Shown here: positions 42,256 to 51,140 of the stretch, one piece after another
Layout of the letters: each line of letters begins with the position of its first letter
Position numbering within the stretch: the first letter of the stretch is position 1
Source of the DNA: Salinarimonas sp052380005
Lineage (GTDB): Bacteria > Pseudomonadota > Alphaproteobacteria > Rhizobiales > Beijerinckiaceae
Direction: 5' to 3' (one strand)
DNA length: 64,000 nt
NCBI GenBank assembly: GCA_052380005.1
Contig: JBQTCJ010000008.1
Notes under the pieces: model-generated
Database searches by the model: none
Seen by the model: only the letters and a program-made list of their open reading frames with translations
Told to the model about the DNA's origin: nothing
Position numbers and translations under genes: made by a program

Positions 42256-42293
42256 GTCGGCTCCGGAGGCCGACCCCGCTCGTGGAGGACGTC

Positions 42294-45044
42294 ATGGCAG
42301 ACCTCGTCGCCGCACGCGCCGACGCCTATCGGACGCTGCCGGAAGCCGGCCCGCGGGGCGCCTTCCTCGACGTCTGCGCGCTCGCCGGAACCTCGCGCGC
42401 GACACGCGAGGCGCTGCCGTACACGATCCGGATCCTCGCCGAGAACGCCGCGCGAAACGCCGGCCCCGGCTTCGCCGACGACGCAGACGTGAGGCGCCTC
42501 GTCGGCTGGCGCCCGGGTGCCGCTCCGTTCACGGTACCGCTGCGCGTCTCGCGCGTGCTCCTGCCCGATTCGAGCGGGCTCCCCGCCTTGATGGATCTCG
42601 CCGCCCTGCGCAGCGCGCTGGCGCGGCGTGGTCTCGACCCCAGCGTGGTCGAGCCGCAGGCGCCGGTCGACCTCGTCGTCGATCACTCCCTGACCGTCGA
42701 TTTCTTCAACCGGCCGGATGCGGCCTCGCTGAACGTCGCGCGGGAATACGAGCGCAACGCCGAGCGCTACCGCTTCCTCAAGTGGGCGGAGCAGGCGTTC
42801 GCCGGCCTGCGCATCGTGCCGCCGGGCATGGGCATCGTCCACCAGGTCCATCTCGAGCGTCTCGCCCGGATCGTCGCGACCGAGGAGCGCGACGGTCGCA
42901 CCGTGGCGTTTCCCGAGTTCGTCGTGGGCGGGGATTCGCACACGCCGATGGTCAACGCGCTCGGCGTGCTCGCGTGGGGCGTCGGCGGGGTCGATGCCGA
43001 GTCGGCGATGCTGGGGCGCGCCTACGTCGTCCCGGTGCCGCGGGTCGTCGGCGTGCGGCTCGAGGGGCGGCTGCGCGAGGGGGCGACCACCACGGATCTC
43101 GTCCTCACGGTGACGGAGCGGCTGCGGCGGGTCGGCGTCGTCGGCGCCTTCGTCGAGTTCGTCGGGCCGGGGGTGTCGACGCTCTCCGTGCCCGACCGCG
43201 CCACGATCGCGAACATGGCGCCCGAGTACGGGGCGACCGTCGGGTTCTTCCCCGTCGACGAGAGCACGCTCACCTACCTGCGCCAGACCGCGCGCGAGCC
43301 CGACCACGTCGCGCTCGTCGAGGCGCATGCGAGGGCCGCGGGCCTCTTCCGGGACGAGGATGCGCCGGTCCCCGCCTACGACGAGCTCGTGGAGCTCGAC
43401 CTCGACGACGTCGTCCCCTGCGTCGCCGGGCCACGCCGCCCGCAGGACCGCGTCGCGCTCGCCGACGTGAAGGCGGGCTTCGCGGCGGCGCTCGCGCGCT
43501 CGCGCGACGAGGGGGGCTTCGGCGTCGCGCCCGACGCGCTGGCGCGCAGCGTCGAGATCGTCGTCGACGGCCGGCGCGAGACGCTGCGCCACGGCGCGCT
43601 CGCCATCGCCGCCATCACCGCCTGCACCAACACCTCGAACCCGAGCGTCATGCTCGCCGCCGGGCTCCTCGCGCGCAAGGCCTGCGAGAAGGGCCTGCGT
43701 CCTCCGGCGTCCGTCAAGACGTCGCTGGCGCCGGGCTCGCGGGTGGTGACGCGCTACCTCGAGGAGACGGGGCTGCTCGAGCCCCTCCAGCGCCTCGGCT
43801 TCCACGTCGTCGGCTACGGCTGCACGACCTGCAGCGGCAAGTCCGGCCCCCTGCAGGAGCCCGTCGCGAAGGCGTTCGAGGAGCACGGCCTCGTGCTCGC
43901 GGCGGTGGCGTCGTCGAATCGCAACTTCGAGGGCCGGATCCACCGGCAGGTCCGCGCGGCCTATCTCGCCTCGCCGCCGCTCGTCGTCGCCTACGCGCTC
44001 GCGGGTCGCGTCGACCTCGACATCACGGCCGAGCCCCTCGGTGTGGGGACCGACGGCGCGCCCGTCTACCTGCGCGACATCTGGCCCAGCCGGGAGGAGA
44101 TCGACGCCCTCGTCGGCCGCTCGCAGGTCCCCGATCTGTACCGCGAGAACTACGCCCGCATCTTCGCCGGGACGGAGCACTGGCAGGCGCTCGAGGCGCC
44201 CACCGGCCCGCTCTTCTCCTGGGATCCGGGCTCCACCTACCTGCTCGAGCCGCCCTTCTTCACGATGGCCGAGGCGGCGGCGCGCGGCGGGATGCCGGAC
44301 ACGATCGTCGGCGCGCGGGTGCTCGGCGCCTACGGCGACATGCTCACCACCGACCACATCTCCCCGGCGGGGGAGATCCCGGTCGAGAGCGAAGCCGGGA
44401 CGCTGCTCGTTGCGCACGGCGTCGCGCCGCGGGCGTTCAACGCCTTCACCATGCGGCGCGGGAACCACGAGGTGATGGTGCGTGGCACCTTCGCCCACCC
44501 GCGCATCCACAACATGATCGACGCCGACCTCGCGCCCGGGCAGACGCTGAAGCTCCCGGAGCGGGAGCGTGTCTCCGTCTACGAGGCGGCCCGGCGCTAT
44601 CGCGCGGAGAAGGCGCCGCTCGTCGTGCTCGGCGGGCAGGCCTACGGCATGGGCTCGAGCCGGGACTGGGCCGCCAAGGGGCCGTTCCTGCTCGGCGTAC
44701 GGGCCGTGATCGCGGAGAGCTACGAGCGCATCCACCGGGCCAACCTCGTCTCGCTCGGCGTCGTTCCGCTGACCTTTCCGGAGGGAGAGAGCTGGCGCTC
44801 GCTGGGGCTCGACGGGTGCGAGGTCTACGCGATCGAAGGCCTGCGGGCCGGGATCGCGCGCGGCGCGCCCGTCGCCGTGACGGCTTCGCGGCCCGACGGG
44901 ACGGCGATCCGCTTCACTGCACGCGCCGCGATCGCGGGCGCTGCCGAGGCGCACATGCTCGAGACCGGCGGCATCTTCGAGGCCTTCCTGGAACGGATGA
45001 CGGAGGCGGCCCGCGTGGCCCGCAGCCGTCCGGCCACCGGGTGA
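42294..45044 (+). CDS. Aconitase-family hydratase (AcnA/AcnD type)
   Basis: A 916-residue protein with the full aconitase layout. The 4Fe-4S cysteines are in AITACTNTSNPS and GYGCTTCSGKSG; other active-site motifs are VVGGDSHTPM, MLTTDHISPAGE, FTMRRGNHEVM and GQAYGMGSSRDW in the swivel domain. It interconverts citrate, aconitate and isocitrate or methylated or related forms. It sits at the head of an operon with an isocitrate-lyase-family enzyme, a flavoprotein and TctCBA, so it is probably a dedicated catabolic enzyme rather than the TCA cycle aconitase. ATG at 42294 follows GGAGG. Confidence 0.93.
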   Translation: MADLVAARADAYRTLPEAGPRGAFLDVCALAGTSRATREALPYTIRILAENAARNAGPGFADDADVRRLVGWRPGAAPFTVPLRVSRVLLPDSSGLPALMDLAALRSALARRGLDPSVVEPQAPVDLVVDHSLTVDFFNRPDAASLNVAREYERNAERYRFLKWAEQAFAGLRIVPPGMGIVHQVHLERLARIVATEERDGRTVAFPEFVVGGDSHTPMVNALGVLAWGVGGVDAESAMLGRAYVVPVPRVVGVRLEGRLREGATTTDLVLTVTERLRRVGVVGAFVEFVGPGVSTLSVPDRATIANMAPEYGATVGFFPVDESTLTYLRQTAREPDHVALVEAHARAAGLFRDEDAPVPAYDELVELDLDDVVPCVAGPRRPQDRVALADVKAGFAAALARSRDEGGFGVAPDALARSVEIVVDGRRETLRHGALAIAAITACTNTSNPSVMLAAGLLARKACEKGLRPPASVKTSLAPGSRVVTRYLEETGLLEPLQRLGFHVVGYGCTTCSGKSGPLQEPVAKAFEEHGLVLAAVASSNRNFEGRIHRQVRAAYLASPPLVVAYALAGRVDLDITAEPLGVGTDGAPVYLRDIWPSREEIDALVGRSQVPDLYRENYARIFAGTEHWQALEAPTGPLFSWDPGSTYLLEPPFFTMAEAAARGGMPDTIVGARVLGAYGDMLTTDHISPAGEIPVESEAGTLLVAHGVAPRAFNAFTMRRGNHEVMVRGTFAHPRIHNMIDADLAPGQTLKLPERERVSVYEAARRYRAEKAPLVVLGGQAYGMGSSRDWAAKGPFLLGVRAVIAESYERIHRANLVSLGVVPLTFPEGESWRSLGLDGCEVYAIEGLRAGIARGAPVAVTASRPDGTAIRFTARAAIAGAAEAHMLETGGIFEAFLERMTEAARVARSRPATG

Positions 45045-45098
45045 GGGGGCGGTCCGGCGCGATGCCGGACCATGCCCCCGACCGGCGATCCTCGCCGG
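45045..45098 (+). terminator. Two tandem hairpins between the aconitase and lyase genes
   Basis: First hairpin: GGGGGC-GGTCCGGC (45045-45058) with GCCGGACC-AT-GCCCCC (45064-45079), 14 pairs with a two-base bulge. Second: CCGGCGA (45082-45088) with TCGCCGG (45092-45098). They start at the base after the stop codon. No T tract. They probably shape relative levels of the two mRNAs. Confidence 0.65.
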
Positions 45099-45139
45099 CA
45101 GACGACAGATCCAACGCTTGAAGAGGGCGGCGAAAGACG

Positions 45140-46087
45140 ATGACGGGTTCGACAGCGACCAAGAGCAAGGCGCGGATCTATCGGGACCTGCTCGAGAGCG
45201 GCGAGTTCATCGTCTCTCCGGGCGTGTACGACGGCTACAGCGCCCTGCTCGCGCAGGACGCGGGGTTCAAGACCGCCGCCACGAGCGGCGCGGCGATCGC
45301 CAACGCCCTGCTGGGCATGGAGGACGTCGGCGTCCTGGGGCTCAGCGAGAACGTGGCCCACTGCCGCAACATCGCCCGCGCCGTCGACATCCCCCTGACC
45401 TGCGACGCCGACACCGGCTACGGCAATCCCGTCAACGTCTACTTCACGACGCAGCTCTTCGAGGAGGCGGGCGTCGCGGGCATCAACATCGAGGACCAGG
45501 TCTCGCCGAAGCGCTGCGGCCACATGCCCGGCAAGGAGGTCGTCCCCGCCGAGGAGATGGCCAAGAAGATCGAGGCCGCCTGCCTCGCGCGCCGCGACGA
45601 CGCCTTCGTCATCGTCGCGCGCACCGACAGCCTCGCGATGGAGGGCATCGAGGGCGCCATGGCGCGCGTGCGGCTGTACGCCGAGGCCGGCGCGGACATG
45701 ATCTTCCCCGACGCGGTGCGCTCGGAGGACGACATCGCGCGCATCGTCGAGGCGGCGGGCGTGCCGGTGACCGTGAACATGGGTTTCGGGATCCGCGAGC
45801 GTCCGACGTCGCCTCTCGTGCCGATCCCGCGCCTGAAGGCGCTCGGGGTCCGGCGCATCAGCCTGCCGCGGATGCTGCCCGCCGCCGCGATCAAGGGCAT
45901 GAAGGAGGCCCTGCGGATCATGCGCGAGGTCGCCGACACCGGCGTGCCCGCGAACCGCCCCGACCTCCTCGTCTCCATCGACGAGATCTGGAGCCTGATG
46001 GGCTTCGACGGGATCCGGGCGCTCGAGGAGAAGCTCCTCGTCACCTCCGCCCTCGAGGCGAAGTACGGCGCGCGCCGCGGAGATTGA
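45140..46087 (+). CDS. Isocitrate lyase/PEP mutase superfamily carbon-carbon lyase
   Basis: A 315-residue TIM-barrel lyase. Motifs are GVYDGYSALLAQDAGF, the metal-binding CDADTGYGNPVN, and KRCGHMPGKEVVP carrying the catalytic Cys of the isocitrate/methylisocitrate lyase group. EDQVSPKRCGH marks it as a lyase rather than a PEP mutase. Likely reactions are cleavage of isocitrate, 2-methylisocitrate or 2,3-dimethylmalate. With the aconitase-type neighbour and a tricarboxylate transporter, cleavage of a tricarboxylic acid is plausible. A GGCGGCGAAAGACG stretch precedes the ATG. Confidence 0.9.
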   Translation: MTGSTATKSKARIYRDLLESGEFIVSPGVYDGYSALLAQDAGFKTAATSGAAIANALLGMEDVGVLGLSENVAHCRNIARAVDIPLTCDADTGYGNPVNVYFTTQLFEEAGVAGINIEDQVSPKRCGHMPGKEVVPAEEMAKKIEAACLARRDDAFVIVARTDSLAMEGIEGAMARVRLYAEAGADMIFPDAVRSEDDIARIVEAAGVPVTVNMGFGIRERPTSPLVPIPRLKALGVRRISLPRMLPAAAIKGMKEALRIMREVADTGVPANRPDLLVSIDEIWSLMGFDGIRALEEKLLVTSALEAKYGARRGD

Positions 46088-46088
46088 C

Positions 46089-47555
46089 ATGGGTGCGTCG
46101 ATGGCTCCGCGCGTCCTCCCCGCGCCCTGGGTCGAGGCGAGCAGCGAGGCCGGGCGCGCGCCCGACCTCACGGTCGACGTGCTCGTGGTCGGCGCCGGCG
46201 GTGCCGGCCTCGTGGCGGCGCTCGCGGCCGCCGAGGCGGGCGCCGAGGTCGCCGTCCTGGAGAAGGGCGAGCGCCTGGCCGGCAACACGGGCCTCTCCAG
46301 CGGATCGATTCCGGCGGCGGGCACGCGCTTCCAGCGCGCCGCCGGCGTGAGCGACGATCCCCGTCGCTTCGCGGACGATCTGCGGCGCGTCGGCGGTGCG
46401 CACGAGGCGGATCACCTCGTCGATCGTCTGGCGGAGGTTTCGGCGCCACTCGTCGAATGGCTGGTCGACGTGGCCGGGGTGCGCCTCGGGCTGGTCGAGA
46501 CGTACCGGCACGTCGGGCATTCGGTGAACCGCCTCCACGCCCCGCCGTCCCGGCGCGGGGCCGATCTCCTGCGCGACCTCGAGCGCGCGGCCGCGGAGCG
46601 CGCCGTGCCGGTGGCGCTCGGCAATCCCTGCGTCGCGCTGCTCACCGATCGGGACGGATCCGTCCGCGGAGCCCGCGCGCGGACCCGCGCCGGGGCGACG
46701 ACCGACATCGCCGCGCACGCCGTCGTCCTCGCGACGAACGGCTTCGGGGCCAACGCCGCCCTCAAGGCGCGCCTGTGCCCGGAGGCCGCCGGTCTCGCTC
46801 ATGCGGGCGCCGGCACGAGCGAGGGCGAGGCCGTCCTCTGGGGCGAGGCGCTCGGCGCCCGCATGGCGAACCTCGGAGCGTACCAGGGGCATTCGGCGCT
46901 GGCGCAGCCGCACGGCGCGCTCGTCACCTGGACCGTGGTCGAGAAGGGCGGGCTCGTCGTGGACGAGAGCGGGCGCCGCTTCGCCGACGAGACGCTGGGC
47001 TACTCCGCCTTCGTCGCGCCGCTCCTGGCCGCCGGCGGGCGTGCGGTCGTCGTCTACGACACCCGCGTCAGGGATCTCACGGCCGCAGGGCAGGAGGAGT
47101 TCGCCGAGCTCGTCGCCGCGGGCGGGGCGATCGAGGCGCCGGATCTCGCGACGCTCGCCGCCCGTCTCGCCCTCGATGCGGACGCGCTCGCCGCAACCCT
47201 CGCCGCGGCCCGCGCGGCGGCGCTCGGCGAGGCGCGCGACCCGTTCGGGCGAACCACCTTCGGGATCGGTGCGCTCGAGCCCCCGTTCGTCGCGACGCGG
47301 ATCGCGCCGGCGCTGTTCCACACCCAGGGCGGCCTCGCCGTCGACGCGCAGGCGCGGGTCCTCGCCGCGTCTGGCGTGCCGATCGCAGGCCTGTACGCCG
47401 CGGGCGGCGCCGCCGCCGGCGTCAGCGGGCGCGACGGCCCCGGGGGCTATGTTTCCGGCAACGGCCTCCTGGCCGCGCTGGGGCTCGGATTCCTCGCCGG
47501 GCGCGCGGCCGCGGCCGCCGCCGTCGAGGGAAGAAAGACGCAAACCGCCGGCTGA
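46089..47555 (+). CDS. FAD-dependent dehydrogenase of the fumarate reductase/TcuA type
   Basis: A 488-residue flavoprotein. The FAD motif is VLVVGAGGAGLVAALAAAEAG (about residues 33-53), then EKGERLAGNTGLSSGSIPAAG, and the substrate/FAD region FHTQGGLAVDAQARVL and YVSGNGLLAALGLG near the end. This layout fits fumarate reductase flavoproteins, 3-ketosteroid dehydrogenases and tricarballylate dehydrogenase TcuA. It follows the lyase gene by one base. In this operon, formation of a C=C bond in a tricarboxylate (giving an aconitate-type acid) is the most economical idea (inference). Confidence 0.85.
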   Translation: MGASMAPRVLPAPWVEASSEAGRAPDLTVDVLVVGAGGAGLVAALAAAEAGAEVAVLEKGERLAGNTGLSSGSIPAAGTRFQRAAGVSDDPRRFADDLRRVGGAHEADHLVDRLAEVSAPLVEWLVDVAGVRLGLVETYRHVGHSVNRLHAPPSRRGADLLRDLERAAAERAVPVALGNPCVALLTDRDGSVRGARARTRAGATTDIAAHAVVLATNGFGANAALKARLCPEAAGLAHAGAGTSEGEAVLWGEALGARMANLGAYQGHSALAQPHGALVTWTVVEKGGLVVDESGRRFADETLGYSAFVAPLLAAGGRAVVVYDTRVRDLTAAGQEEFAELVAAGGAIEAPDLATLAARLALDADALAATLAAARAAALGEARDPFGRTTFGIGALEPPFVATRIAPALFHTQGGLAVDAQARVLAASGVPIAGLYAAGGAAAGVSGRDGPGGYVSGNGLLAALGLGFLAGRAAAAAAVEGRKTQTAG

Positions 47556-47624
47556 GGCAGCTGCCGGGGGAGGCGGCGGGCGATGCGCCCGTGCACCAGA
47601 GCTGCCAGGATCGGGAGGACCGAC

Positions 47625-48587
47625 ATGTTCACGAGACGCACCCTCATCGCCGGCGCGGCCGGCCTCGCCCTGGCGGCGACGGCGGCGACGGGCGCCGCCG
47701 CCTTCCCCAACGACACGATCACCCTGGTGGTGCCGTACTCGCCCGGAGCGACGGACACGCTCGCGCGCACGCTCGCGCCCGAGCTCGAGCGCATCCTCGG
47801 CCAGACGGTGCTCGTCGAGACGCGGCCGGGGGCCGGCGGCACGGTGGGCGCCAACTTCGTCGCCAAGTCGTCGGAGGCCGACGGCCATACGCTCCTGTTC
47901 GGCGTCAGCTCCGTGCAGACGGTGGCGCCGCATCAGCAGGATCTGCCCTACGGCTTCGCGGATCTCGTGCCCGTCGCGCGTATCACGGCCGGACCCAACA
48001 TGATGGCCGCGCGCACCGACGCGCCGTTCGGCACGCTCGAGGAGCTCGTCGCCTACGCGAAGGCCAATCCGGGCATCGTCACCTTCGGGAGCGCGGGTAC
48101 CGGCGGCGCGACCCATCTCGCCGGCGAGGCCTTCGCCCGGGCCGCGGACGTCGAGCTCAACCACATCCCGTTCCAGGGCGTGACGCCGGCGGTGGCGGCG
48201 ACGGTCGGCGGCACGATCGATCTGGTGCTCGGCTTCGCGTCCGCGCTGATGCCGCAGGTCGCGGGCGGCAACCTCGTCGCCATCGCGCAGTTCGGCGACG
48301 CGCGCGCCTCGGTCGTCCCGGACGTGACGACGCTCCAGGAGGGCGGGGTCGACCTCTCGATGCCGCCGAACATCGGCGTGTGGGCTCCGGCAGGCACGCC
48401 GGCGGAGGCGATCGCGACGCTGGAGAGCGCCTTCGAGGAGGCCGCGGCGTCCGAGGCCTTCCAGCAGCATGCCCGCAACTCGCTCACGGAGGTCGCCTTC
48501 CTCGGTGCGGACGCCTTCGCCGAGGAGCTCACCCGCGAGGACGCGTTCTACGCCGACCTGCTCGCCGCGCTCGGCATGGCCAAGTGA
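47625..48587 (+). CDS. Tripartite tricarboxylate transporter binding protein (TctC/Bug family), copy 3
   Basis: A 320-residue periplasmic protein. Its signal starts MFTRRTLIAGAAGLALAA, which looks like a twin-arginine signal, unlike the Sec-type signals of the other two copies. The Bug core is DTITLVVPYSPGATDTLARTLA and PGAGGTVGANFVAKSSEADGHT. ATG at 47625 behind GGGAGG. Two strong hairpins follow the stop before tctB. It is the transport gene of the aconitase operon, so a tricarboxylate is the likely cargo. Confidence 0.9.
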   Translation: MFTRRTLIAGAAGLALAATAATGAAAFPNDTITLVVPYSPGATDTLARTLAPELERILGQTVLVETRPGAGGTVGANFVAKSSEADGHTLLFGVSSVQTVAPHQQDLPYGFADLVPVARITAGPNMMAARTDAPFGTLEELVAYAKANPGIVTFGSAGTGGATHLAGEAFARAADVELNHIPFQGVTPAVAATVGGTIDLVLGFASALMPQVAGGNLVAIAQFGDARASVVPDVTTLQEGGVDLSMPPNIGVWAPAGTPAEAIATLESAFEEAAASEAFQQHARNSLTEVAFLGADAFAEELTREDAFYADLLAALGMAK

Positions 48588-48661
48588 GCGTACGCTGAGT
48601 GGGCGCACGGCCGAACGCGCGCATCGCCCCCCCGACGTGGCGCGCGATCGGCATGCCGGAC

Positions 48662-48713
48662 GGACGGAGCCCCGGCTCCGTCCACGACCCGCGAGCGGGA
48701 CCACCGCTCGCGG
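48662..48713 (+). terminator. Two tandem 10-bp hairpins between tctC and tctB
   Basis: GGACGGAGCC (48662-48671) pairs with GGCTCCGTCC (48674-48683) and CCGCGAGCGG (48689-48698) pairs with CCGCTCGCGG (48704-48713), both perfect. They sit between the binding-protein gene and its membrane subunits. No T tract. The layout fits a processing or stabilising structure that keeps the binding protein in excess. Confidence 0.7.
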
Positions 48714-48737
48714 ACACGAGATCGAGGAGATAGCCCC

Positions 48738-49205
48738 ATGTCCCGCGCCCGCGACCTGATCGCCGGCTGCGCCTTCGCCGCCCTCGGCGCGACCGGGATC
48801 GCGCTCGCGTACGACCTGCCGATGGGCTCTACGCGGCTGCCCGGAGCCGGTGCGATGCCGATCCTGCTGTCGTGCGCGCTGCTCGTGCTCGCGCTCGCCC
48901 TGATCTGGCGGACGCTCGCCGGGGGCGCGGCCTCCGAGGAGGATACGGACGGTCCCGTCGACACGTTCGGCCAGGGCCGCGTCGCCGTCGCGGCCGCGCT
49001 GATCGCGGCCTACGCCGCGGTCCTCTCGTGGCTCGGCTTCATTCTCGCCACCAGTATCCTGATGGCGCTCCTGTTCATGCTCGGCGCCAAGAAGCCGCTC
49101 TCGCTCGCCCCGGTCCTCTCCGGCATCGGCGTGACGGCTCTCGCCTGGGCTCTGTTCGTTCTCGCGCTCGACGTCCGCCTGCCGGTCGGCGCGATCTGGG
49201 GGTGA
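48738..49205 (+). CDS. Tripartite tricarboxylate transporter small membrane subunit (TctB), copy 3
   Basis: A 155-residue membrane protein with about four segments, beginning RDLIAGCAFAALGATGIALA and containing STRLPGAGAMPILLSCALLV, the TctB pattern of glycine and proline before a long helix. ATG follows GATCGAGGAGATAG. tctA starts 3 bases after the stop. Confidence 0.87.
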   Translation: MSRARDLIAGCAFAALGATGIALAYDLPMGSTRLPGAGAMPILLSCALLVLALALIWRTLAGGAASEEDTDGPVDTFGQGRVAVAAALIAAYAAVLSWLGFILATSILMALLFMLGAKKPLSLAPVLSGIGVTALAWALFVLALDVRLPVGAIWG

Positions 49206-49208
49206 CGC

Positions 49209-50708
49209 ATGGAAGGCCTTCTCGGCGGCTTCGTCGCCATCCTCTCGCCCGAGACCCTGCTCTTCTGCTTCGTCGGCGCGCTCGTCGGCACGCTCATCGG
49301 CGTCCTGCCGGGGCTCGGGCCCACCGCCACGATCGCCATCCTGCTTCCGCTCACGATCGGGCTCGATCCGGTCACCGCCATCGTGATGATCGCGGGCATC
49401 TACTACGGCGCGAGCTACGGCGGCTCCACGACCGCGATCCTCGTCAACATACCCGGCGAGGCGCAGAGCGTCGTGACCTGCATCGACGGCTACCGCATGG
49501 CTCAGCAGGGCCGCGCCGGCCCGGCGATCGGCATGGCGGCGCTGGGCTCGTTCATCGCGGGCACGGCGGGCGCCTTCGGCATCGCGCTCGTGTCGATGCC
49601 GCTGATCGCCTTCGCGGTGCGGTTCGGGCCGCCGGAATACTTCGCGCTGATGCTGCTCGGCTTCATCGTGCTGCTGGTCCTCGCGCGGGGCTCCGTCGTC
49701 CGGTCGCTGATCATGATCGTGACCGGGCTGCTCTTGAGCATGGTCGGCCAGGACGTGATCACCGGCGAGGTGCGCTACGCCTTCGGCGTGCCGCAGCTGA
49801 TCGACGGGATCTCCATCGTGACGATCTCGATGGGAATCTTCGGCCTGGGCGAGGTGTTCTTCAACCTCGAGCGCCTGGCGCATCGCAGCGTCCAGGCCGT
49901 GCCCGTGAACCACATCCTGCCGAGCCGCGACGACTGGAAGGCCTCGGCCGGCCCGATCGCGCGGGGGTCGGTGCTCGGCTTCCTCGTCGGGCTGCTTCCC
50001 GGCGGCGGCGCGACGCTCGCCTCCTTCGTCTCCTACGCGCTCGAGAAGCGCATCGCCAAGGATCCGAGCCGCTTCGGGAAGGGGGCCATCGAGGGGGTGG
50101 CCGGGCCCGAGGCGGCGAACAATGCCGGCGCGACGGGCTCCTTCATCCCGCTCCTGACCTTCGGCCTTCCGGGCAACCCGGTGACGGCGATCCTGCTCGG
50201 CGCGCTCATCCTCTACGGCGTCACGCCTGGGCCGCTGATGATCCAGACCAACCCCGAGATCTTCTGGGGCGTGGTGGCCTCCATGTACGTCGGCAACGTG
50301 ATGCTGCTCGCCCTGAACCTGCCGCTCGTCGGCCTGTGGGTGCAGCTCCTGCGCGTTCCGTACCGCTATCTCTATGCACCCCTGATCCTGTTCATGATCA
50401 TCGGCGCCTACTCCATCAACAACAGCGTCTTCGACGTGGGCGCGCTGCTCTTCTTCGGCGTCGTCGGCTACGTCCTGCGCAAGCTGCGTTTCGATTCCGC
50501 TCCGCTGATCCTCGCCTTCGTGCTCGGAGGTCCCATCGAGACCAACCTGCGCCAGACGCTGATGCTCGGCCGCGGGTCGTGGGAGTACGTCCTCGATCGA
50601 CCGATCGCGCTCACGATCCTGTCGGTCGCGTTCGTCGTCGCGGTTCTTCCGATGTTCGGCTTCGTGCGCAAGGGGCTCAAGCAGGCCCGGGCGGTGAACG
50701 AGCTGTGA
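49209..50708 (+). CDS. Tripartite tricarboxylate transporter large membrane subunit (TctA), copy 3
   Basis: A 499-residue membrane protein with about eleven segments. Signatures are GTLIGVLPGLGPTATIAILL, LVGLLPGGGATLASFVSYALE and AGPEAANNAGATGSFIPLLTFGLPG. It is the last gene of the aconitase operon. Compared with copies 1 and 2 it keeps the same repeats but differs in many helices, so the three transporters are not recent duplicates. Confidence 0.93.
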   Translation: MEGLLGGFVAILSPETLLFCFVGALVGTLIGVLPGLGPTATIAILLPLTIGLDPVTAIVMIAGIYYGASYGGSTTAILVNIPGEAQSVVTCIDGYRMAQQGRAGPAIGMAALGSFIAGTAGAFGIALVSMPLIAFAVRFGPPEYFALMLLGFIVLLVLARGSVVRSLIMIVTGLLLSMVGQDVITGEVRYAFGVPQLIDGISIVTISMGIFGLGEVFFNLERLAHRSVQAVPVNHILPSRDDWKASAGPIARGSVLGFLVGLLPGGGATLASFVSYALEKRIAKDPSRFGKGAIEGVAGPEAANNAGATGSFIPLLTFGLPGNPVTAILLGALILYGVTPGPLMIQTNPEIFWGVVASMYVGNVMLLALNLPLVGLWVQLLRVPYRYLYAPLILFMIIGAYSINNSVFDVGALLFFGVVGYVLRKLRFDSAPLILAFVLGGPIETNLRQTLMLGRGSWEYVLDRPIALTILSVAFVVAVLPMFGFVRKGLKQARAVNEL

Positions 50709-51140
50709 CGCGACGCCGTCGTTCGGCATTCGCGCGCCAGCCGTCGTGCAGGCTGCGCCCGAGTATGGCGTAGACGCCCTGGAGCGCGATGCCCTGGCCG
50801 TCGGCGTGCGGTCGCCCAAGCGCGCCACCATCGCGACGCCCCCGTCCCGCCATCGGTGGGGATGACCGCCCGGGCGTGAAATGGACGCAACCTCCCAAGC
50901 GCCCCGTTCATCCCCGCCGACCCCGGGGGGCGGGGCGCGACGCCGCACGCGAGGGCGTCGGCAGGGCCGCATCAATCTGGATATCCGGGCGAGATCGCCC
51001 TCCCGTGGCGGGCCCGCCTTTATCCATTGTGGATAGAACAGCGGCACGATCCGGATTTCGTTCCTGTACGGTAGCCGCAGTGGCCGATGCGGATCGCTCG
51101 ACGAAGACCGCAGCAGGCAACGCCCAGGGAGGAAAGAACC
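50709..51140. promoter_or_regulatory. 432-base intergenic region with a TATCCATTGTGGATA dyad
   Basis: No gene is supported here. At 51021-51035 there is a perfect dyad TATCCA-TTG-TGGATA, and a GGATATCC palindrome lies about 45 bases upstream. A closely related 15-mer, CATCCATTTCGGATA (52126-52140, 12 of 15 bases shared), occurs after the binding-protein gene downstream. These are probably sites for the regulator of the sugar-type ABC operon. A GGCGGGCCCGCC palindrome (51007-51018) just before it has no T tract. Confidence 0.5.

Noticed and set aside
50677..50898. Possible gene remnant on the minus strand after tctA copy 3
   Set aside because: Third-position bias is not clear and I could not match the translation to any family.
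51007..51018. Rho-independent terminator at GGCGGGCCCGCC followed by TTTAT
   Set aside because: The palindrome has no loop and only three T bases follow. It is not a convincing terminator.
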